A stretch of DNA of 64,000 bases. It comes from Parvularcula lutaonensis (GTDB lineage: Bacteria > Pseudomonadota > Alphaproteobacteria > Caulobacterales > Parvularculaceae). Position 1 is the first letter of the stretch. Every line of letters starts with the position of its first letter. The notes beneath the pieces are model-generated. The model was not told the origin of the DNA and ran no database searches. It saw only the letters and a list, made by a program, of their open reading frames with translations. The stretch covers positions 1,016,652-1,080,651 of the forward strand of contig NZ_BMXU01000002.1 of the NCBI RefSeq assembly GCF_014651915.1. The letters are read 5' to 3'. The position numbers were made by a program, and so were the translations under genes. This document shows positions 1-9,232 of the stretch, piece after piece.

Positions 1-2
1 CG

Positions 3-617
3 CTCGGCAGCATCACCGCTTCGCTCAACCCCCGGCGCAGGGGGATGCTGTTCGCAGCCGTCTCGGCCTTATGCATCCTGCCCGCGCTCCCCAAAGCCTT
101 CGACTTCGGCTCCCGACCGGAGGGGCTGCTGTCGGTTACGGCGGACGGGACGGACCTCCGCCTCCTGCATCCGCATCCGCTTGCAGGAGTAACAGATTCC
201 ATCCGTACAGGGACAGATACCAAGGCGGTCATCGTGGCCCCGGTCCAGGATGTCCACCTTCCCGGCTTCACCCGTCGCGCCGTCTATGCCCCCTATAAGC
301 CCAGCGGCATCCCGCAGGGCATCGGGCTCGAGCTTCGTTACCTATTGCTCTCGGTGAAGGGCCACGACCGGGCGGAGTTCAGGCAGCGCGTCGGAACCCT
401 CGAAGCCTTTTTCAGCACTGACACGGCCCAGTGGTCGCCCGCCCTCCAGCGCATGGAGCGTCTTGGGCGTCCCCTGGCCATCGTGATCGAACAAAGCCAG
501 CCCTACCCCAGCCGCACATGGCTTGAAGCCAATGGCTTCGCACGCCTCTACGCCGATCAGGATTACGCGCTCTTCTACCGCCCAGAAGTGCCAGATGACC
601 GCCGCAGGCGAAACTAA
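3..617 (+). CDS. C-terminal part of an unidentified protein (5' end outside window)
   Basis: The reading frame is open from the left edge of the window to a stop at 617, so this is probably the tail of a longer gene; the first ATG in view is at 45. Just after it lies one hydrophobic stretch (LFAAVSALCILPALPKAF), followed by about 165 soluble residues. This suggests the extracytoplasmic end of a membrane protein, as in multipass glycosyltransferase-like proteins, but I see no diagnostic motif. I do not recognise the family and give no function. The gene runs towards tRNA-Arg, which is on the other strand. Confidence 0.55.
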   Translation, partial: LGSITASLNPRRRGMLFAAVSALCILPALPKAFDFGSRPEGLLSVTADGTDLRLLHPHPLAGVTDSIRTGTDTKAVIVAPVQDVHLPGFTRRAVYAPYKPSGIPQGIGLELRYLLLSVKGHDRAEFRQRVGTLEAFFSTDTAQWSPALQRMERLGRPLAIVIEQSQPYPSRTWLEANGFARLYADQDYALFYRPEVPDDRRRRN

Positions 618-665
618 CCCCGATGAGACGGACCCAAGCAGAGCGAAACACCAAAAGAGGGGAAA

Positions 666-742
666 TGGCGCACCGGGGAAGATTCGAACTCCCGACCCCG
701 TGATTCGTAGTCACGTGCTCTATCCAGCTGAGCTACCGGTGC
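666..742 (-). tRNA. tRNA-Arg (anticodon ACG)
   Basis: Read on the minus strand, this is a complete cloverleaf. The acceptor arm GCACCGG pairs with CCGGTGC, there is a D-arm TAGCTCAGCTGGATAGAGCA, the anticodon loop is CTACGAA with anticodon ACG, and the T-loop is GTTCGAATC. The 3' CCA is encoded (plus-strand TGG at 666-668), with discriminator G opposite position 669. The ACG anticodon is normally modified to ICG and reads CGU/CGC/CGA. No variable-arm expansion is present. Confidence 0.97.
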
Positions 743-752
743 TGAGCGCTCG

Positions 753-781
753 CCTATGCCGCATGGGATCGAGGGATGCAA
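753..781 (-). promoter_or_regulatory. possible promoter of tRNA-Arg
   Basis: On the minus strand TTGCAT (776-781) and CATAGG (753-758) are separated by 17 bases, and the second hexamer ends about 10 bases before the tRNA 5' end. Each hexamer matches the sigma-70 consensus at only three positions, so the call rests mostly on spacing and place. Confidence 0.28.
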
Positions 782-898
782 GCGGGTCGGGCGCTAAAAT
801 TCGCGTCTTTCTTGGAATGTTGTGCCCGGCGGGGTGGAAATCGTTCCTGGCCGGGCCTCGGCAGGTAGGGAGGCTCCGCCGGTTGGCGGGCGGCAGGG

Positions 899-1318
899 TT
901 ATCGAACCCGCCTGCCGTCGGCGTCTATGATGAGCTCGCCTTCCTTGTTCTCGTAGGGCCCGGCCGGCCATCGATCGAGGAGGTCGAGCACCGTCTCCGA
1001 CGGACGGCAGAGCTTTACGCCCTTCGGCGAGCAGACGATCGGCCGGTTCACCAGCACCGGATGCTCGACCATCGCATCGAGGATCGTCTCGTCCGAGACG
1101 CCCTCTTCGAGGAGGCCCAGCTCCTCAGCAGGGGAACGTTTCTCCCGCAACGCCTGACGCAGGGTCAGGTCCGCGGCGGCGAAGAGGCCGAGGAGCTGCG
1201 GGCGGGTCCAGCCGGTCTTGAGATACTCGATGATGACGGGATCGTAGCCTGCATCCCGCACGATCTGCACGACATTGCGCGAGGTGCCGCAGTCGGGGTT
1301 GTGGTGGATCACGATCAT
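899..1318 (-). CDS. arsC: arsenate reductase ArsC (glutaredoxin-dependent type)
   Basis: Reduces arsenate to arsenite in the cytoplasm, supplying the substrate of the Acr3 pump encoded just upstream. The 139-residue length fits the thioredoxin-fold ArsC/Spx family. The N-terminus carries NPDCGTSRN with the nucleophilic Cys at residue 10, matching the CGTSRN of the plasmid R773-type enzyme. The Arg residues in [14 protein letters not shown] and LCRPSE lie where that family places its oxyanion-binding arginines. The start overlaps the acr3 stop by four bases (ATGA), so the two are probably translationally coupled, with arsC second. Glutathione/glutaredoxin dependence is inferred from the family. 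Confidence 0.93.
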   Translation of the reverse strand: MIVIHHNPDCGTSRNVVQIVRDAGYDPVIIEYLKTGWTRPQLLGLFAAADLTLRQALREKRSPAEELGLLEEGVSDETILDAMVEHPVLVNRPIVCSPKGVKLCRPSETVLDLLDRWPAGPYENKEGELIIDADGRRVR

Positions 1319-2367
1319 TCTGCGGGCTGCTCCCTCCGGGCCTTGGCTTCATTGATCTCGAAGCGGTGCCGGGTTCTGTTGGCGAAGGCAACGAGGCTCA
1401 GCATGACAGGCACTTCGACGAGGACGCCAACCACCGTGGCGAGGGCCGCCGGGCTACCCAGCCCGTAGAGGCTGATCGCAACGGCCACCGCAAGCTCGAA
1501 GAAATTCGACGTCCCGATAAGCGCGCAGGGCGCGGCAACCCTGTGAGGCACACGGAGCGCGAAGGCCGCACCGTAGGCAATGGCGAAGATGCCGTAGGAC
1601 TGGATCAGGATGGGCGCGGCGATGAGCGCGATCACGAGTGGGCGTTCGAGGATCACGCTTCCCTGGAAGCCGAACAGAAGGACCACGGTGAGGATGAGCC
1701 CTGCTGGGCCAACATGCCTGAGCCTCGCCTGGAAGGCTTGGACGGCCCCCTCGCCTTTCCTGAGAAGGACACGCCGGGTCACGGCCCCCGCCGTCAGCGG
1801 CAGGACGACATAGAGGACGACGGACAGGAGGAGCGTCGTCCATGGAACGGCAATCTCCGTCACGCCAAGAAGGAAAGCCACGATCGGCGCGAACAGCACC
1901 ACCATGATCGCATCGTTCACGCTGACCTGGGCGAGAGTATAATTCGGATCACCCTTGGTCAGTTGCGACCAGACAAATACCATCGCCGTACACGGAGCAG
2001 CGCCGAGCAGAATGAGGCCCGCAATATAGCCTTCGGCGTCGGCAGGCGGGATGAGTCCGGCAAAGACATGACGGAAGAACAGGACGCCGAGCGCGGCCAT
2101 GGTGAAGGGCTTCACGACCCAGTTGACGGCGAGCGTGACGAAGATGCCCTTGGGCTCCTTCGCGACCTGCCTGAGCCCGGCCCAGTCGACCGCGATCATC
2201 ATCGGATAGATCATCGCCCAGATCAGCAGCGCCACTGCGAGATTGACATTGGCGACCTCGAGACCCGCAAGGCCCGCGAAGAGACCGGGGAAAAGCTGGC
2301 CGAGGAGGATGCCAAGCGCGATCGCGGATGCGACCCAGAGGCTGAGACAACGCTCGAAGATACCCAT
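1315..2367 (-). CDS. acr3: ACR3-family arsenite efflux permease
   Basis: Inner-membrane arsenite exporter of the BASS/ACR3 superfamily, 350 residues with about ten hydrophobic segments. The conserved Cys of ACR3 transporters is seen at residue 126 in [14 protein letters not shown], and the late-helix Glu in [10 protein letters not shown] is present; both are known to matter for As(III) transport. A good Shine-Dalgarno (AAGGAAGG) precedes the ATG. It is the first gene of the acr3-arsC operon, divergent from arsR. The sequence is ACR3 and not the unrelated ArsB of the IT superfamily. Confidence 0.94.
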   Translation of the reverse strand: MGIFERCLSLWVASAIALGILLGQLFPGLFAGLAGLEVANVNLAVALLIWAMIYPMMIAVDWAGLRQVAKEPKGIFVTLAVNWVVKPFTMAALGVLFFRHVFAGLIPPADAEGYIAGLILLGAAPCTAMVFVWSQLTKGDPNYTLAQVSVNDAIMVVLFAPIVAFLLGVTEIAVPWTTLLLSVVLYVVLPLTAGAVTRRVLLRKGEGAVQAFQARLRHVGPAGLILTVVLLFGFQGSVILERPLVIALIAAPILIQSYGIFAIAYGAAFALRVPHRVAAPCALIGTSNFFELAVAVAISLYGLGSPAALATVVGVLVEVPVMLSLVAFANRTRHRFEINEAKARREQPAE

Positions 2368-2421
2368 GAAGTGCGTGCCTTCCTTGTCGACCAGCGCCAG
2401 CTAGTCCACAGACGCCATTAT

Positions 2422-2480
2422 TTCAATGCTTCCTGAATTGTCGCAGAATCGTCACGGGTTCTTGCAACCTTTTGCAACCC
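2422..2480. promoter_or_regulatory. candidate ArsR operator region between acr3 and arsR
   Basis: The 129-base divergent gap contains an imperfect inverted repeat CAAT-N9-ATTG (2424-2440) and a tandem TTGCAACC / TTGCAACC (2462-2469 and 2472-2479) close to the arsR start. ArsR repressors usually bind short dyads between divergent ars genes, so either could be the operator. The position is persuasive; the sequence match is only suggestive. Confidence 0.3.
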
Positions 2481-2496
2481 CGCGCAATTCTGCCGC

Positions 2497-2862
2497 ATGG
2501 TCCAGTCGGAAGCAGACACGGTTGCCCAGCTCAACGCCCTCGCCCAGCCGACCCGGCTCGGCGTGTTCAAGGCGCTGATGCAAGCCGGTCCCGACGGGGT
2601 CAGCGCCGGTGAACTCGCCCGCAGCCTCGACGTCGCGCCCAACACGCTGAGCGCGCATCTCACCGTATTGTGCCGGGCCGGGCTGACCAGCCAGCGGCGC
2701 GATGGCCGCAGCATCATCTACACGGTCGAAATCCCGGTGGTGACGAGCATGATCGACGCGCTGGTCAATGATTGCTGCGCCGGCCATCCCGAGGCTTGCG
2801 CCCCGCTCCGGCGTGCTCAGGAGACGGGCTGCGGTGACGCTGGCACCGGTCGCGCATCCTGA
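2497..2862 (+). CDS. arsR: ArsR/SmtB-family metalloregulator
   Basis: A 121-residue winged-helix repressor. The HTH lies around residues 35-65 (VSAGELARSLDVAPNTLSAH), followed by a beta-wing with RRDGRSIIY. It carries no Cys pair in the classical alpha-3 ELCVC position. Instead it has Cys93, Cys94 and Cys101 near the C-terminus (NDCCAGHPEAC), plus Cys112. This resembles the C-terminal As(III) site of the Acidithiobacillus ferrooxidans ArsR type (two adjacent Cys plus a third about seven residues on). It probably represses both itself and acr3-arsC from the shared gap. There is no strong ribosome binding site before the ATG. Confidence 0.9.
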   Translation: MVQSEADTVAQLNALAQPTRLGVFKALMQAGPDGVSAGELARSLDVAPNTLSAHLTVLCRAGLTSQRRDGRSIIYTVEIPVVTSMIDALVNDCCAGHPEACAPLRRAQETGCGDAGTGRAS

Positions 2863-2900
2863 CCCTTGGCGCGGCGCCTTAACAGGTCTACCGGGCGGTC

Positions 2901-3566
2901 ATGACCGTTCTCATCAGCCCCTCCATCCTCGCTTCGGATTTCTCCCGCCTCGGTGACGAGGTGAAAGCCGTCGATGAAGCCGGCGCCGACATGATCCATC
3001 TCGACATCATGGACGGCCACTTCGTCCCGAACATCACGGTAGGCCCCGACGTGGTGAAGGCTCTTCGCCCGTTGTCGAAGAAGACTTTCGACACGCACCT
3101 CATGATCGCGCCGAACCCGGCCTATATCGAAGCCTTCGCCGAGGCGGGTTCGGACATCATCTCCGTTCACCCCGAACCCGATCCCCACATTCACAGAACG
3201 CTGCAGTCGATCCGCAATCTGGGCAAGAGGGCCGGTCTGGCGATCAACCCCGGCACACCCCTCGAGGTCATCGAGCCCCTTTACGAGCTGTGCGATCTCA
3301 TTCTCGTGATGTCGGTCAATCCCGGCTTCGGTGGCCAAAAGTTCATCAGCGCGTCCCTCCCCCGGATCGAGCATATCCGTAGGCGGATTGACGACCTTGG
3401 GTTGCAGACCATCCTCGAGGTCGACGGTGGCATCAACGCAGAGACCGCGCCCAAGGTCCTTGCGGCCGGCGCACATGCACTGGTGGCCGGCACGGCCGTC
3501 TTCCGCTCGGGCCTTGGCAGCTATCGCGAGGCCATCGACACGCTCAGGGTGTCGGCGTCGGCATGA
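2901..3566 (+). CDS. rpe: ribulose-phosphate 3-epimerase
   Basis: Interconverts ribulose 5-phosphate and xylulose 5-phosphate in the pentose phosphate pathway. The 221-residue length is normal for this TIM-barrel enzyme. It starts with the family signature ISPSILASDF. The metal/catalytic residues are visible as His33 and Asp35 (HLDIMDGHFVPNIT), His66 (THLMI) and Asp174 (EVDGGIN); the phosphate-binding NPGFGGQKF loop is also present. It follows arsR by 38 bases on the same strand but is functionally unrelated to it. Confidence 0.96.
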   Translation: MTVLISPSILASDFSRLGDEVKAVDEAGADMIHLDIMDGHFVPNITVGPDVVKALRPLSKKTFDTHLMIAPNPAYIEAFAEAGSDIISVHPEPDPHIHRTLQSIRNLGKRAGLAINPGTPLEVIEPLYELCDLILVMSVNPGFGGQKFISASLPRIEHIRRRIDDLGLQTILEVDGGINAETAPKVLAAGAHALVAGTAVFRSGLGSYREAIDTLRVSASA

Positions 3567-3669
3567 TCACGAATCGGAAACCATACCGAAAGGCATGTGT
3601 CTGAAACTGTAACTACCGCTATCAATGCTTTCGGATTGTGACCGACTCTGATAGGGCACGGTTGTGAAT

Positions 3670-3677
3670 GGGGAAGG
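3670..3677 (+). promoter_or_regulatory. ribosome binding site that decides the start of the dehydratase gene
   Basis: GGGGAAGG lies five bases before the ATG at 3683. The in-frame ATG at 3668 overlaps this site and has no comparable site of its own, so 3683 is the better start. Confidence 0.55.
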
Positions 3678-3682
3678 CCAGC

Positions 3683-4897
3683 ATGTTCTGGAATAGAAGG
3701 AAAAATGCTGGCCAACCTGCGGAAAAGCATGAAGATCCGGTCTGTCGCGAAATCGATCTTGACTGTGAACACCTGCTGGGACGCAGACCCCGCTCGGTGA
3801 ACCTCGCCATGACCCGCCAGATGATCGAGGGTGAGAGCGTCCTCGTCACAGGCGCGGGCGGGACGATCGGCTCCGAGCTCTGCCGACAGATCGCGCGCCT
3901 CGGGCCAAGGCAACTTATCCTTGCCGATAATGGCGAGTTCAATCTCTACTCCATCGAACGGGAACTGACCGAGGACGGCTTCGGCGAGGTGCTGGTCCCG
4001 CAGCTGGTGGATGTGTGCCAGCGCGACCACGTGATGGGCCTTTTCAAGGCCTCGAAGCCTTCGGTGGTCCTTCACGCTGCGGCGCTGAAACACGTGCCGA
4101 TCGTCGAGATGAACCCCTGTGCGGCGGCGCTGGTCAACGTTCTCGGGGCGAAGAACGTCTTCGATGCTGCGACCGAGTTCGGTGCACGGACGGTTGTCTT
4201 CATCTCGACCGACAAGGCCGTGAACCCCTCCTCTTTCATGGGCGCGACCAAGCGGCTGGCCGAACTCTACGCCCAGGCTCTCGATGTCGCCCAGACCGAT
4301 ACGCGGTTTGTCACCGTGCGCTTCGGCAATGTTCTCGGCTCGACTGGCTCCGTGGCCCCCCTCTTCATCCGCCAGATCAAGAATGGCGGCCCGGTGACGG
4401 TCACGCACCCCGACGTCCAGCGCTACTTCATGACGACCCAGGAGGCGGCGAAGCTCGTCCTCAAGGCAGCGTCGCTTGAGAGCGAGAACGGCGTTCTCAG
4501 CAATGACGGCCGTATCTTCGTCCTCGACATGGGCGATCCTATCAAGATCGTGACGCTGGCCGAGCGCATGATCGAGGCCGCGGGCCTGCGTCCCTACAAG
4601 GACATCGACATCACCTTCACCAAGCTGCGGCCGGGTGAGAAGCTGTTCGAGGAAATCTTCCACTCGCTCGAGAAGCTTCTCGAGACAGGTACGGATGGCG
4701 TGCTGCTGGCCAGCCCGACGATGATCGACCTACCGCTCCTCGTGCCCCGGTTCTCCGACGTCATCCGCTACGCCCGCTCTGGCAAGGCTGACGCGCTGCT
4801 CGAAGCGGTGCATCACTTGGTGCCGGAATTCAAAGCCGATGCTGCCGGTGTCGGCGCGGCAGAGGCAGCAAACGACGCCATCAAAAAGGCGGTCTGA
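3683..4897 (+). CDS. soluble NDP-sugar 4,6-dehydratase, CapD/FlaA1-like (no membrane domain)
   Basis: Extended-SDR nucleotide-sugar dehydratase, likely acting on UDP-GlcNAc for surface polysaccharide or glycan synthesis. The NAD-binding [10 protein letters not shown] is at residues 56-65 and STDKA (Asp177, Lys178) is the active-site loop. The usual YxxxK is MxxxK (Met186, Lys190), which is the signature of the long membrane-bound CapD/PglF/WbpM class. Yet that class carries about 250 residues of N-terminal membrane helices, and here only about 40 hydrophilic residues precede the domain. The upstream gap of about 100 bases cannot hold the missing part. No glycosyltransferases are adjacent. Confidence 0.85.
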   Translation: MFWNRRKNAGQPAEKHEDPVCREIDLDCEHLLGRRPRSVNLAMTRQMIEGESVLVTGAGGTIGSELCRQIARLGPRQLILADNGEFNLYSIERELTEDGFGEVLVPQLVDVCQRDHVMGLFKASKPSVVLHAAALKHVPIVEMNPCAAALVNVLGAKNVFDAATEFGARTVVFISTDKAVNPSSFMGATKRLAELYAQALDVAQTDTRFVTVRFGNVLGSTGSVAPLFIRQIKNGGPVTVTHPDVQRYFMTTQEAAKLVLKAASLESENGVLSNDGRIFVLDMGDPIKIVTLAERMIEAAGLRPYKDIDITFTKLRPGEKLFEEIFHSLEKLLETGTDGVLLASPTMIDLPLLVPRFSDVIRYARSGKADALLEAVHHLVPEFKADAAGVGAAEAANDAIKKAV

Positions 4898-5025
4898 GCC
4901 GCTTCGGCCAAGCCGGACCCCTCCTTGCACTAGATCATGCCGAAGTGCGGCAGCGCCCTTGCGAAGCAGCGAAACGGCGAGCACAAGCGCGGAAACTCGA
5001 CCGCCCAAGGAGCTTGCTGCCCCCG

Positions 5026-6588
5026 ATGTCCGCCCGCCACATGCCGCGCCGCGCCCTTCTCTCCGTTTCCGACAAGAACGGACTCATCCCTTTCGCTCAG
5101 AAGCTCTCAAGCCACGGCGTGGTGCTGCTGTCGACCGGCGGTACGGCGAAGGCACTGCGCGAGGCGGGGCTCGATGTGACCGACGTTTCCGACGTCACCG
5201 GCTTCCCAGAGATCATGGATGGCCGGGTCAAGACCCTGCACCCTTCCGTTCACGGAGGCTTGCTTGGCCGCGAGGGAATCGACGACGCGGCGATGAAGGA
5301 ACACGGCATCGCGCCGATCGACCTTCTGGTGGTCAATCTCTATCCCTTCGAAGAGAGCGTCCGCAAGGGCGCTGACGAGGCCGGGCTGGTCGAGACCATC
5401 GATATCGGCGGCCCGGCGATGATCCGTGCCGCTGCGAAGAACTTCGAGCGGGTCTGCGTCATCACCGATCCCGAAGACTACGTCCCGCTTCTCGCCCAGC
5501 TTGATGAAGGCGGCACGACCAGGTCCTTCCGCAAGCAACAGTCTTCGATCGCCTACGGACGAACTGCCCAGTACGACCTCCTCATCTCCCAGCAGCTCCA
5601 TGAAGGCGAAGAACCGCCGCGCCGCACGGGGTCCGTCGGTCGCCTTGCCAGCACCCTGCGCTATGGCGAAAACCCGCACCAGAAGAGCGCTTCCTACACG
5701 ACTGCGGAGGAGCGCATCGGCGTTCTCTCCGCCGAACAGCTCCAGGGCAAGGAGCTCAGCTACAACAACCTCAACGACACGGATGCCGCGCTGGAGCTGG
5801 CAGCGGAGTTCCGCGACCGGCCAGCAGTCGTGATCGTCAAACATGCCAATCCCTGCGGCGTCGCGACGGGCGACAGCATCGCCGAGGCTTATACCCGCGC
5901 GCTCCGTTGCGATCCGGTGTCGGCCTTTGGCGGCATCATCGCATCGACCCGGAGGATCGACCGTCAGGCTGCGGAAGAGATCACGAAGATCTTCACCGAA
6001 GTCGTGATCGCCCCCGGCATCGATGAGGATGCGAAAGAGCTCTTCGCGAAGAAGAAAAACCTCCGCCTCCTGATGATTCCGGAACTCCCCGATCCGGCCC
6101 AGCCGAGAAAGATCCTTCGCCCGATCGCCGGCGGCTTCCTGATGCAGGACCATGACACGATCGTTTTCGCAGACGAGCTGAAAGTCGTCACGAAACGCGC
6201 GCCTTCCGAGAAGGAGATGGCGGATCTCCGCTTCGCCTTCACGGTGGCGAAGCACGTCAAATCGAACGCGATCGTCTACGCCAAGGACGGCGCCACCGTC
6301 GGTGTGGGCGCAGGGCAGATGAGCCGCCTCGACTCATCGCGCATCGCCGCTCGCAAGTCACAGGACGCCGCCGAGGCTGCGGGTCTCAAGGAGCCGCTGG
6401 TCAAAGGCTCGGTGGTCGCCTCCGACGCCTTCTTCCCCTTCGCCGACGGCCTTCTGGCTGCGGCGGATGCCGGCGCCACGGCCGTGATCCAGCCGGGAGG
6501 CTCCATGCGGGATGATGAAGTGATTGCTGCTGCCGACGATGCAGGTCTCGCCATGGTGTTTACTGGCCTGCGACACTTCCGGCACTAA
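5026..6588 (+). CDS. purH: bifunctional AICAR transformylase / IMP cyclohydrolase
   Basis: Catalyses the last two steps of de novo IMP synthesis in the cytoplasm. From the chosen start it is 520 residues, as usual. The N-terminal cyclohydrolase domain (about 1-200) has [19 protein letters not shown] and [15 protein letters not shown]. The C-terminal transformylase domain has [24 protein letters not shown] and the terminal GLRHFRH. The frame is open further upstream to an ATG at 4945, but those 27 residues are basic and unlike the family. AAGGAG at 5007-5012 lies 13 bases before 5026; the ATG at 5041 is the other option. Confidence 0.96.
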   Translation: MSARHMPRRALLSVSDKNGLIPFAQKLSSHGVVLLSTGGTAKALREAGLDVTDVSDVTGFPEIMDGRVKTLHPSVHGGLLGREGIDDAAMKEHGIAPIDLLVVNLYPFEESVRKGADEAGLVETIDIGGPAMIRAAAKNFERVCVITDPEDYVPLLAQLDEGGTTRSFRKQQSSIAYGRTAQYDLLISQQLHEGEEPPRRTGSVGRLASTLRYGENPHQKSASYTTAEERIGVLSAEQLQGKELSYNNLNDTDAALELAAEFRDRPAVVIVKHANPCGVATGDSIAEAYTRALRCDPVSAFGGIIASTRRIDRQAAEEITKIFTEVVIAPGIDEDAKELFAKKKNLRLLMIPELPDPAQPRKILRPIAGGFLMQDHDTIVFADELKVVTKRAPSEKEMADLRFAFTVAKHVKSNAIVYAKDGATVGVGAGQMSRLDSSRIAARKSQDAAEAAGLKEPLVKGSVVASDAFFPFADGLLAAADAGATAVIQPGGSMRDDEVIAAADDAGLAMVFTGLRHFRH

Positions 6589-6646
6589 GACCGGACAAAG
6601 ACCAACAAACCAAAGAAGAAACCAAAAGAAGAAGTGAGGAAGCCCG

Positions 6647-8071
6647 ATGGCACTGGATGAACTGGAACGCGAAACAACGTTCCGCGAGAGCGTCGACATC
6701 ATGTTCGACCGTGCCGCGGCGCACCTCGATATCTCCGAGGGCCTGAAGCACAAGATCAAGGTCTGCAATTCGGTCTACGCCGTGCGCTTCGGTGTCCGCC
6801 TTCGCGGGGACATCCACACCTTCACCGGGTACCGCGCCGTCCACTCCGAGCATAAGGAACCCGTCAAGGGCGGTATCCGCTACGCCCTGTCCGTGGACCA
6901 GGACGAGGTCGAGGCGCTGGCGGCGCTAATGACCTATAAATGTGCCCTGGTCCAGGTGCCTTTCGGCGGCTCGAAAGGCGGCCTGAACATCAATCCCAAG
7001 GACTGGGACGAGGAAGAACTCGAGCGGATCACGCGCCGGTTCACCTCAGAACTCGCCAAGCGTGACCTGATCCACCCCTCGCAAAACGTGCCGGCACCGG
7101 ACATGGGCACGGGCGAGCGCGAGATGGCATGGATGGCTGACCAGTACCGCCGCCTGCACCCGACCGACATCGACAGCCTGGCCTGCGTCACGGGCAAGCC
7201 CCTGAGCGCTGGCGGTATCGCCGGTCGTGTCGAAGCGACGGGGCGCGGTGTCCAGTTCGCGCTGCACGAGTTCTTCCGCCACGACGAGGACGTCCGCGAA
7301 GCGCGGATGCAGGGCGATCTCGAGGGCAAGCGGGTGATCGTCCAAGGCCTCGGCAATGTGGGCTATCACGCTGCGAAATTCCTGTCCGAAGAAGATGGTG
7401 CACTGATCATTGGCGTCGCCGAGCGTGACGGCGGCATTTACGACGAAAAGGGCATCGATGTCGAAGCTCTCAGGCAGTTCATCAACAAGACCGGCGGCGT
7501 CCGTGGGTACCCCCATGGTACCTGTATCACCGATGGCACCAAGCTGCTGGAAGAGGATTGCGACATCCTCATCCCGGCTGCGGTCGAGGGCTCGATCTGG
7601 CGCGGCAACGCGCCCAACGTGCAAGCGAAGCTTATCATCGAGGCCGCGAACGGCCCGATCACAGCGAATGCCGACACCATCCTCCGCGAGAAGGGCGTGG
7701 TCATCATTCCCGACATGTACGCCAACGCCGGCGGCGTGACGGTTTCCTATTTCGAATGGGTCAAGAACCTCAGCCATATCCGCTTCGGTCGCATGCAGCG
7801 CCGGGAGGACGAGAAGCAGAAGATGCTTCTTCTCCAGGAGCTCGAGAAGATGACCGGACAGAAGTTTTCGCCGGAATTCGTCGCGAAGTTCGGTCGGGGT
7901 GCGGATGAGATTGACCTCGTCCGGTCAGGTCTCGATGACACCATGCGCCTTGCTTACCAAACCATGCGGGAAGCGTGGCGCTCGGTCGATGCGATCGAAG
8001 ACATGCGTACCGCGGCCTATTATGTCTCGCTGAAGGACATTGCCGAAAGCTATCGCTCGCTCGGCCTCTGA
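6647..8071 (+). CDS. gdhA: NAD(P)-dependent glutamate dehydrogenase (Glu/Leu/Phe/Val dehydrogenase family)
   Basis: Reversible oxidative deamination of glutamate to 2-oxoglutarate, 474 residues, a hexameric small-subunit-type GDH by length. Substrate-binding lysines are seen in KGGIRY and in FGGSKGG; a Rossmann domain starts at VIVQGLGNVGYHAA. The C-terminal ANAGGVTVSYFEWVKN is typical of the family. GAGGAAG precedes the ATG by about six bases. The leader of about 58 bases is unusually rich in A and G. Glutamate is favoured as substrate because the C-terminal YFEWVKN region is GDH-like, but cofactor preference is not decidable by eye. Confidence 0.9.
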   Translation: MALDELERETTFRESVDIMFDRAAAHLDISEGLKHKIKVCNSVYAVRFGVRLRGDIHTFTGYRAVHSEHKEPVKGGIRYALSVDQDEVEALAALMTYKCALVQVPFGGSKGGLNINPKDWDEEELERITRRFTSELAKRDLIHPSQNVPAPDMGTGEREMAWMADQYRRLHPTDIDSLACVTGKPLSAGGIAGRVEATGRGVQFALHEFFRHDEDVREARMQGDLEGKRVIVQGLGNVGYHAAKFLSEEDGALIIGVAERDGGIYDEKGIDVEALRQFINKTGGVRGYPHGTCITDGTKLLEEDCDILIPAAVEGSIWRGNAPNVQAKLIIEAANGPITANADTILREKGVVIIPDMYANAGGVTVSYFEWVKNLSHIRFGRMQRREDEKQKMLLLQELEKMTGQKFSPEFVAKFGRGADEIDLVRSGLDDTMRLAYQTMREAWRSVDAIEDMRTAAYYVSLKDIAESYRSLGL

Positions 8072-8152
8072 AACTGCGCATAGGGCGGGCCTTCGGGCTC
8101 GCCGCTGCACGCTCGCCTGGTGGGGACCAGCCCGACACGAACGGATCCTGCC

Positions 8153-9073
8153 TTGAGTCCCATTCTCTCCGGTCTTGTTCCCATCGCCGCGGCGATTGGC
8201 CTTGGTTGGGCGGCGCGCCGATCGGGCCTGATGCGGGCCGAGTTCTGGCCCGGAGTGAACAAGCTCGCCTACCTCGTCCTGCTCCCGGCGCTCCTCTACG
8301 CGACGATCGCGCGCGCAGGCTTCAGCGGTATGGGCACGGGGACATTCCTTGCCGCGGCGACGGTCGCTTTCCTCGCGATGGCTCTCATTGCCGTAGCGCT
8401 CAAACCGCTGCTGCGTGCTTCCGGGCCGGACTTCACCAGTGTCTTCCAGGGCGCGGTGCGGTGGAACGGTTTCGTCATCCTCGCGCTGGCGCAGGCCAGC
8501 CTCTCAGCGGAGCAGGCCGCGCTGGTCGCCATCGTGTTCGCGCCCACCGTCCCGCTCATCAATGTCCTCTGTGTCGCGGCACTCTCCGTATGGGGAGCGA
8601 ATGAGGGTCAGGTCAGCGCGGGCCGCGTCGGCTTCAGGATCGTCACCAATCCGCTGATCGTCGGTTGCGCGCTGGGTGCCCTCGCCAGCGTCGTCCCGGT
8701 CCTGCGCGCTCCACTGCTGCTCGAAACGGCGGAGCTGGTCGGAAGAGGCGCCCTTCCCCTCATCCTGCTGACCATCGGCGCGGGGCTCGATTTCTCCGCC
8801 ATCGGAGCGAAGCCGCGCCTTCTCGCGGTCGCCGTCGCCCTGAAGCTGATTGTCGCCCCGGCAGTCTTCATCGCCATCGGGCACATGTTCGCCGCGCCGC
8901 GCGAGGTGATCGTCGTGCTGGCCGCCATCGGTGCGGCCCCTGGCGCGGCGTCGAGCTACGTCCTAGCCAAGGAACTGGGCGGCAACGCAGAGCTGACCGC
9001 CGGCCATGTGACTGTCACGACGGTGCTAACGTTTCTCAGCTTGCCACTCTGGATCCCGCTGGCCGGCGCATGA
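8153..9073 (+). CDS. AEC (auxin efflux carrier) family transporter
   Basis: Integral membrane transporter of the AEC/BART group, about 306 residues with roughly ten hydrophobic segments arranged as two repeats. The tail (APGAASSYVLAKELGGNAELTAGHVTVTT, quoted here only as the block at about residues 263-291) is the conserved AEC C-terminal region. Substrates of bacterial members are small organic acids or are unknown. Start choice is uncertain: a GTG at 8120 gives 11 more residues, while the TTG at 8153 begins directly before the first helix as in relatives. Neither has a strong ribosome binding site. Confidence 0.8.
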   Translation: MSPILSGLVPIAAAIGLGWAARRSGLMRAEFWPGVNKLAYLVLLPALLYATIARAGFSGMGTGTFLAAATVAFLAMALIAVALKPLLRASGPDFTSVFQGAVRWNGFVILALAQASLSAEQAALVAIVFAPTVPLINVLCVAALSVWGANEGQVSAGRVGFRIVTNPLIVGCALGALASVVPVLRAPLLLETAELVGRGALPLILLTIGAGLDFSAIGAKPRLLAVAVALKLIVAPAVFIAIGHMFAAPREVIVVLAAIGAAPGAASSYVLAKELGGNAELTAGHVTVTTVLTFLSLPLWIPLAGA

Positions 9074-9146
9074 CACCAAAGATAAGAAACCCTGCCGTTT
9101 CTGAGAACTTCACTGCAGAAGGATCTATCTGCATTGATATGTCCGG

Positions 9147-9175
9147 TTGAAGTATTCGAGCCATTCAGTTAACAT
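9147..9175 (+). promoter_or_regulatory. possible sigma-70 promoter of the CTERM-like gene
   Basis: TTGAAG (9147-9152) and TAACAT (9170-9175) are 17 bases apart, about 60 bases ahead of the start codon, in the most AT-rich part of this gap. Between promoter and gene the leader holds a 7-bp hairpin TCCCGAG-ATGA-CTCGGGA (9197-9214). Confidence 0.35.
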
Positions 9176-9232
9176 CTTTCCGTTGGAAGGCGGGATTCCC
9201 GAGATGACTCGGGACAGTCCCTCCGGGGGAAA

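Noticed and set aside
1366..2436. A 356-codon plus-strand frame opposite acr3
   Set aside because: Composition (Arg, Asp, Glu, His) is that of an antisense membrane-protein gene; the minus strand has all ACR3 features.
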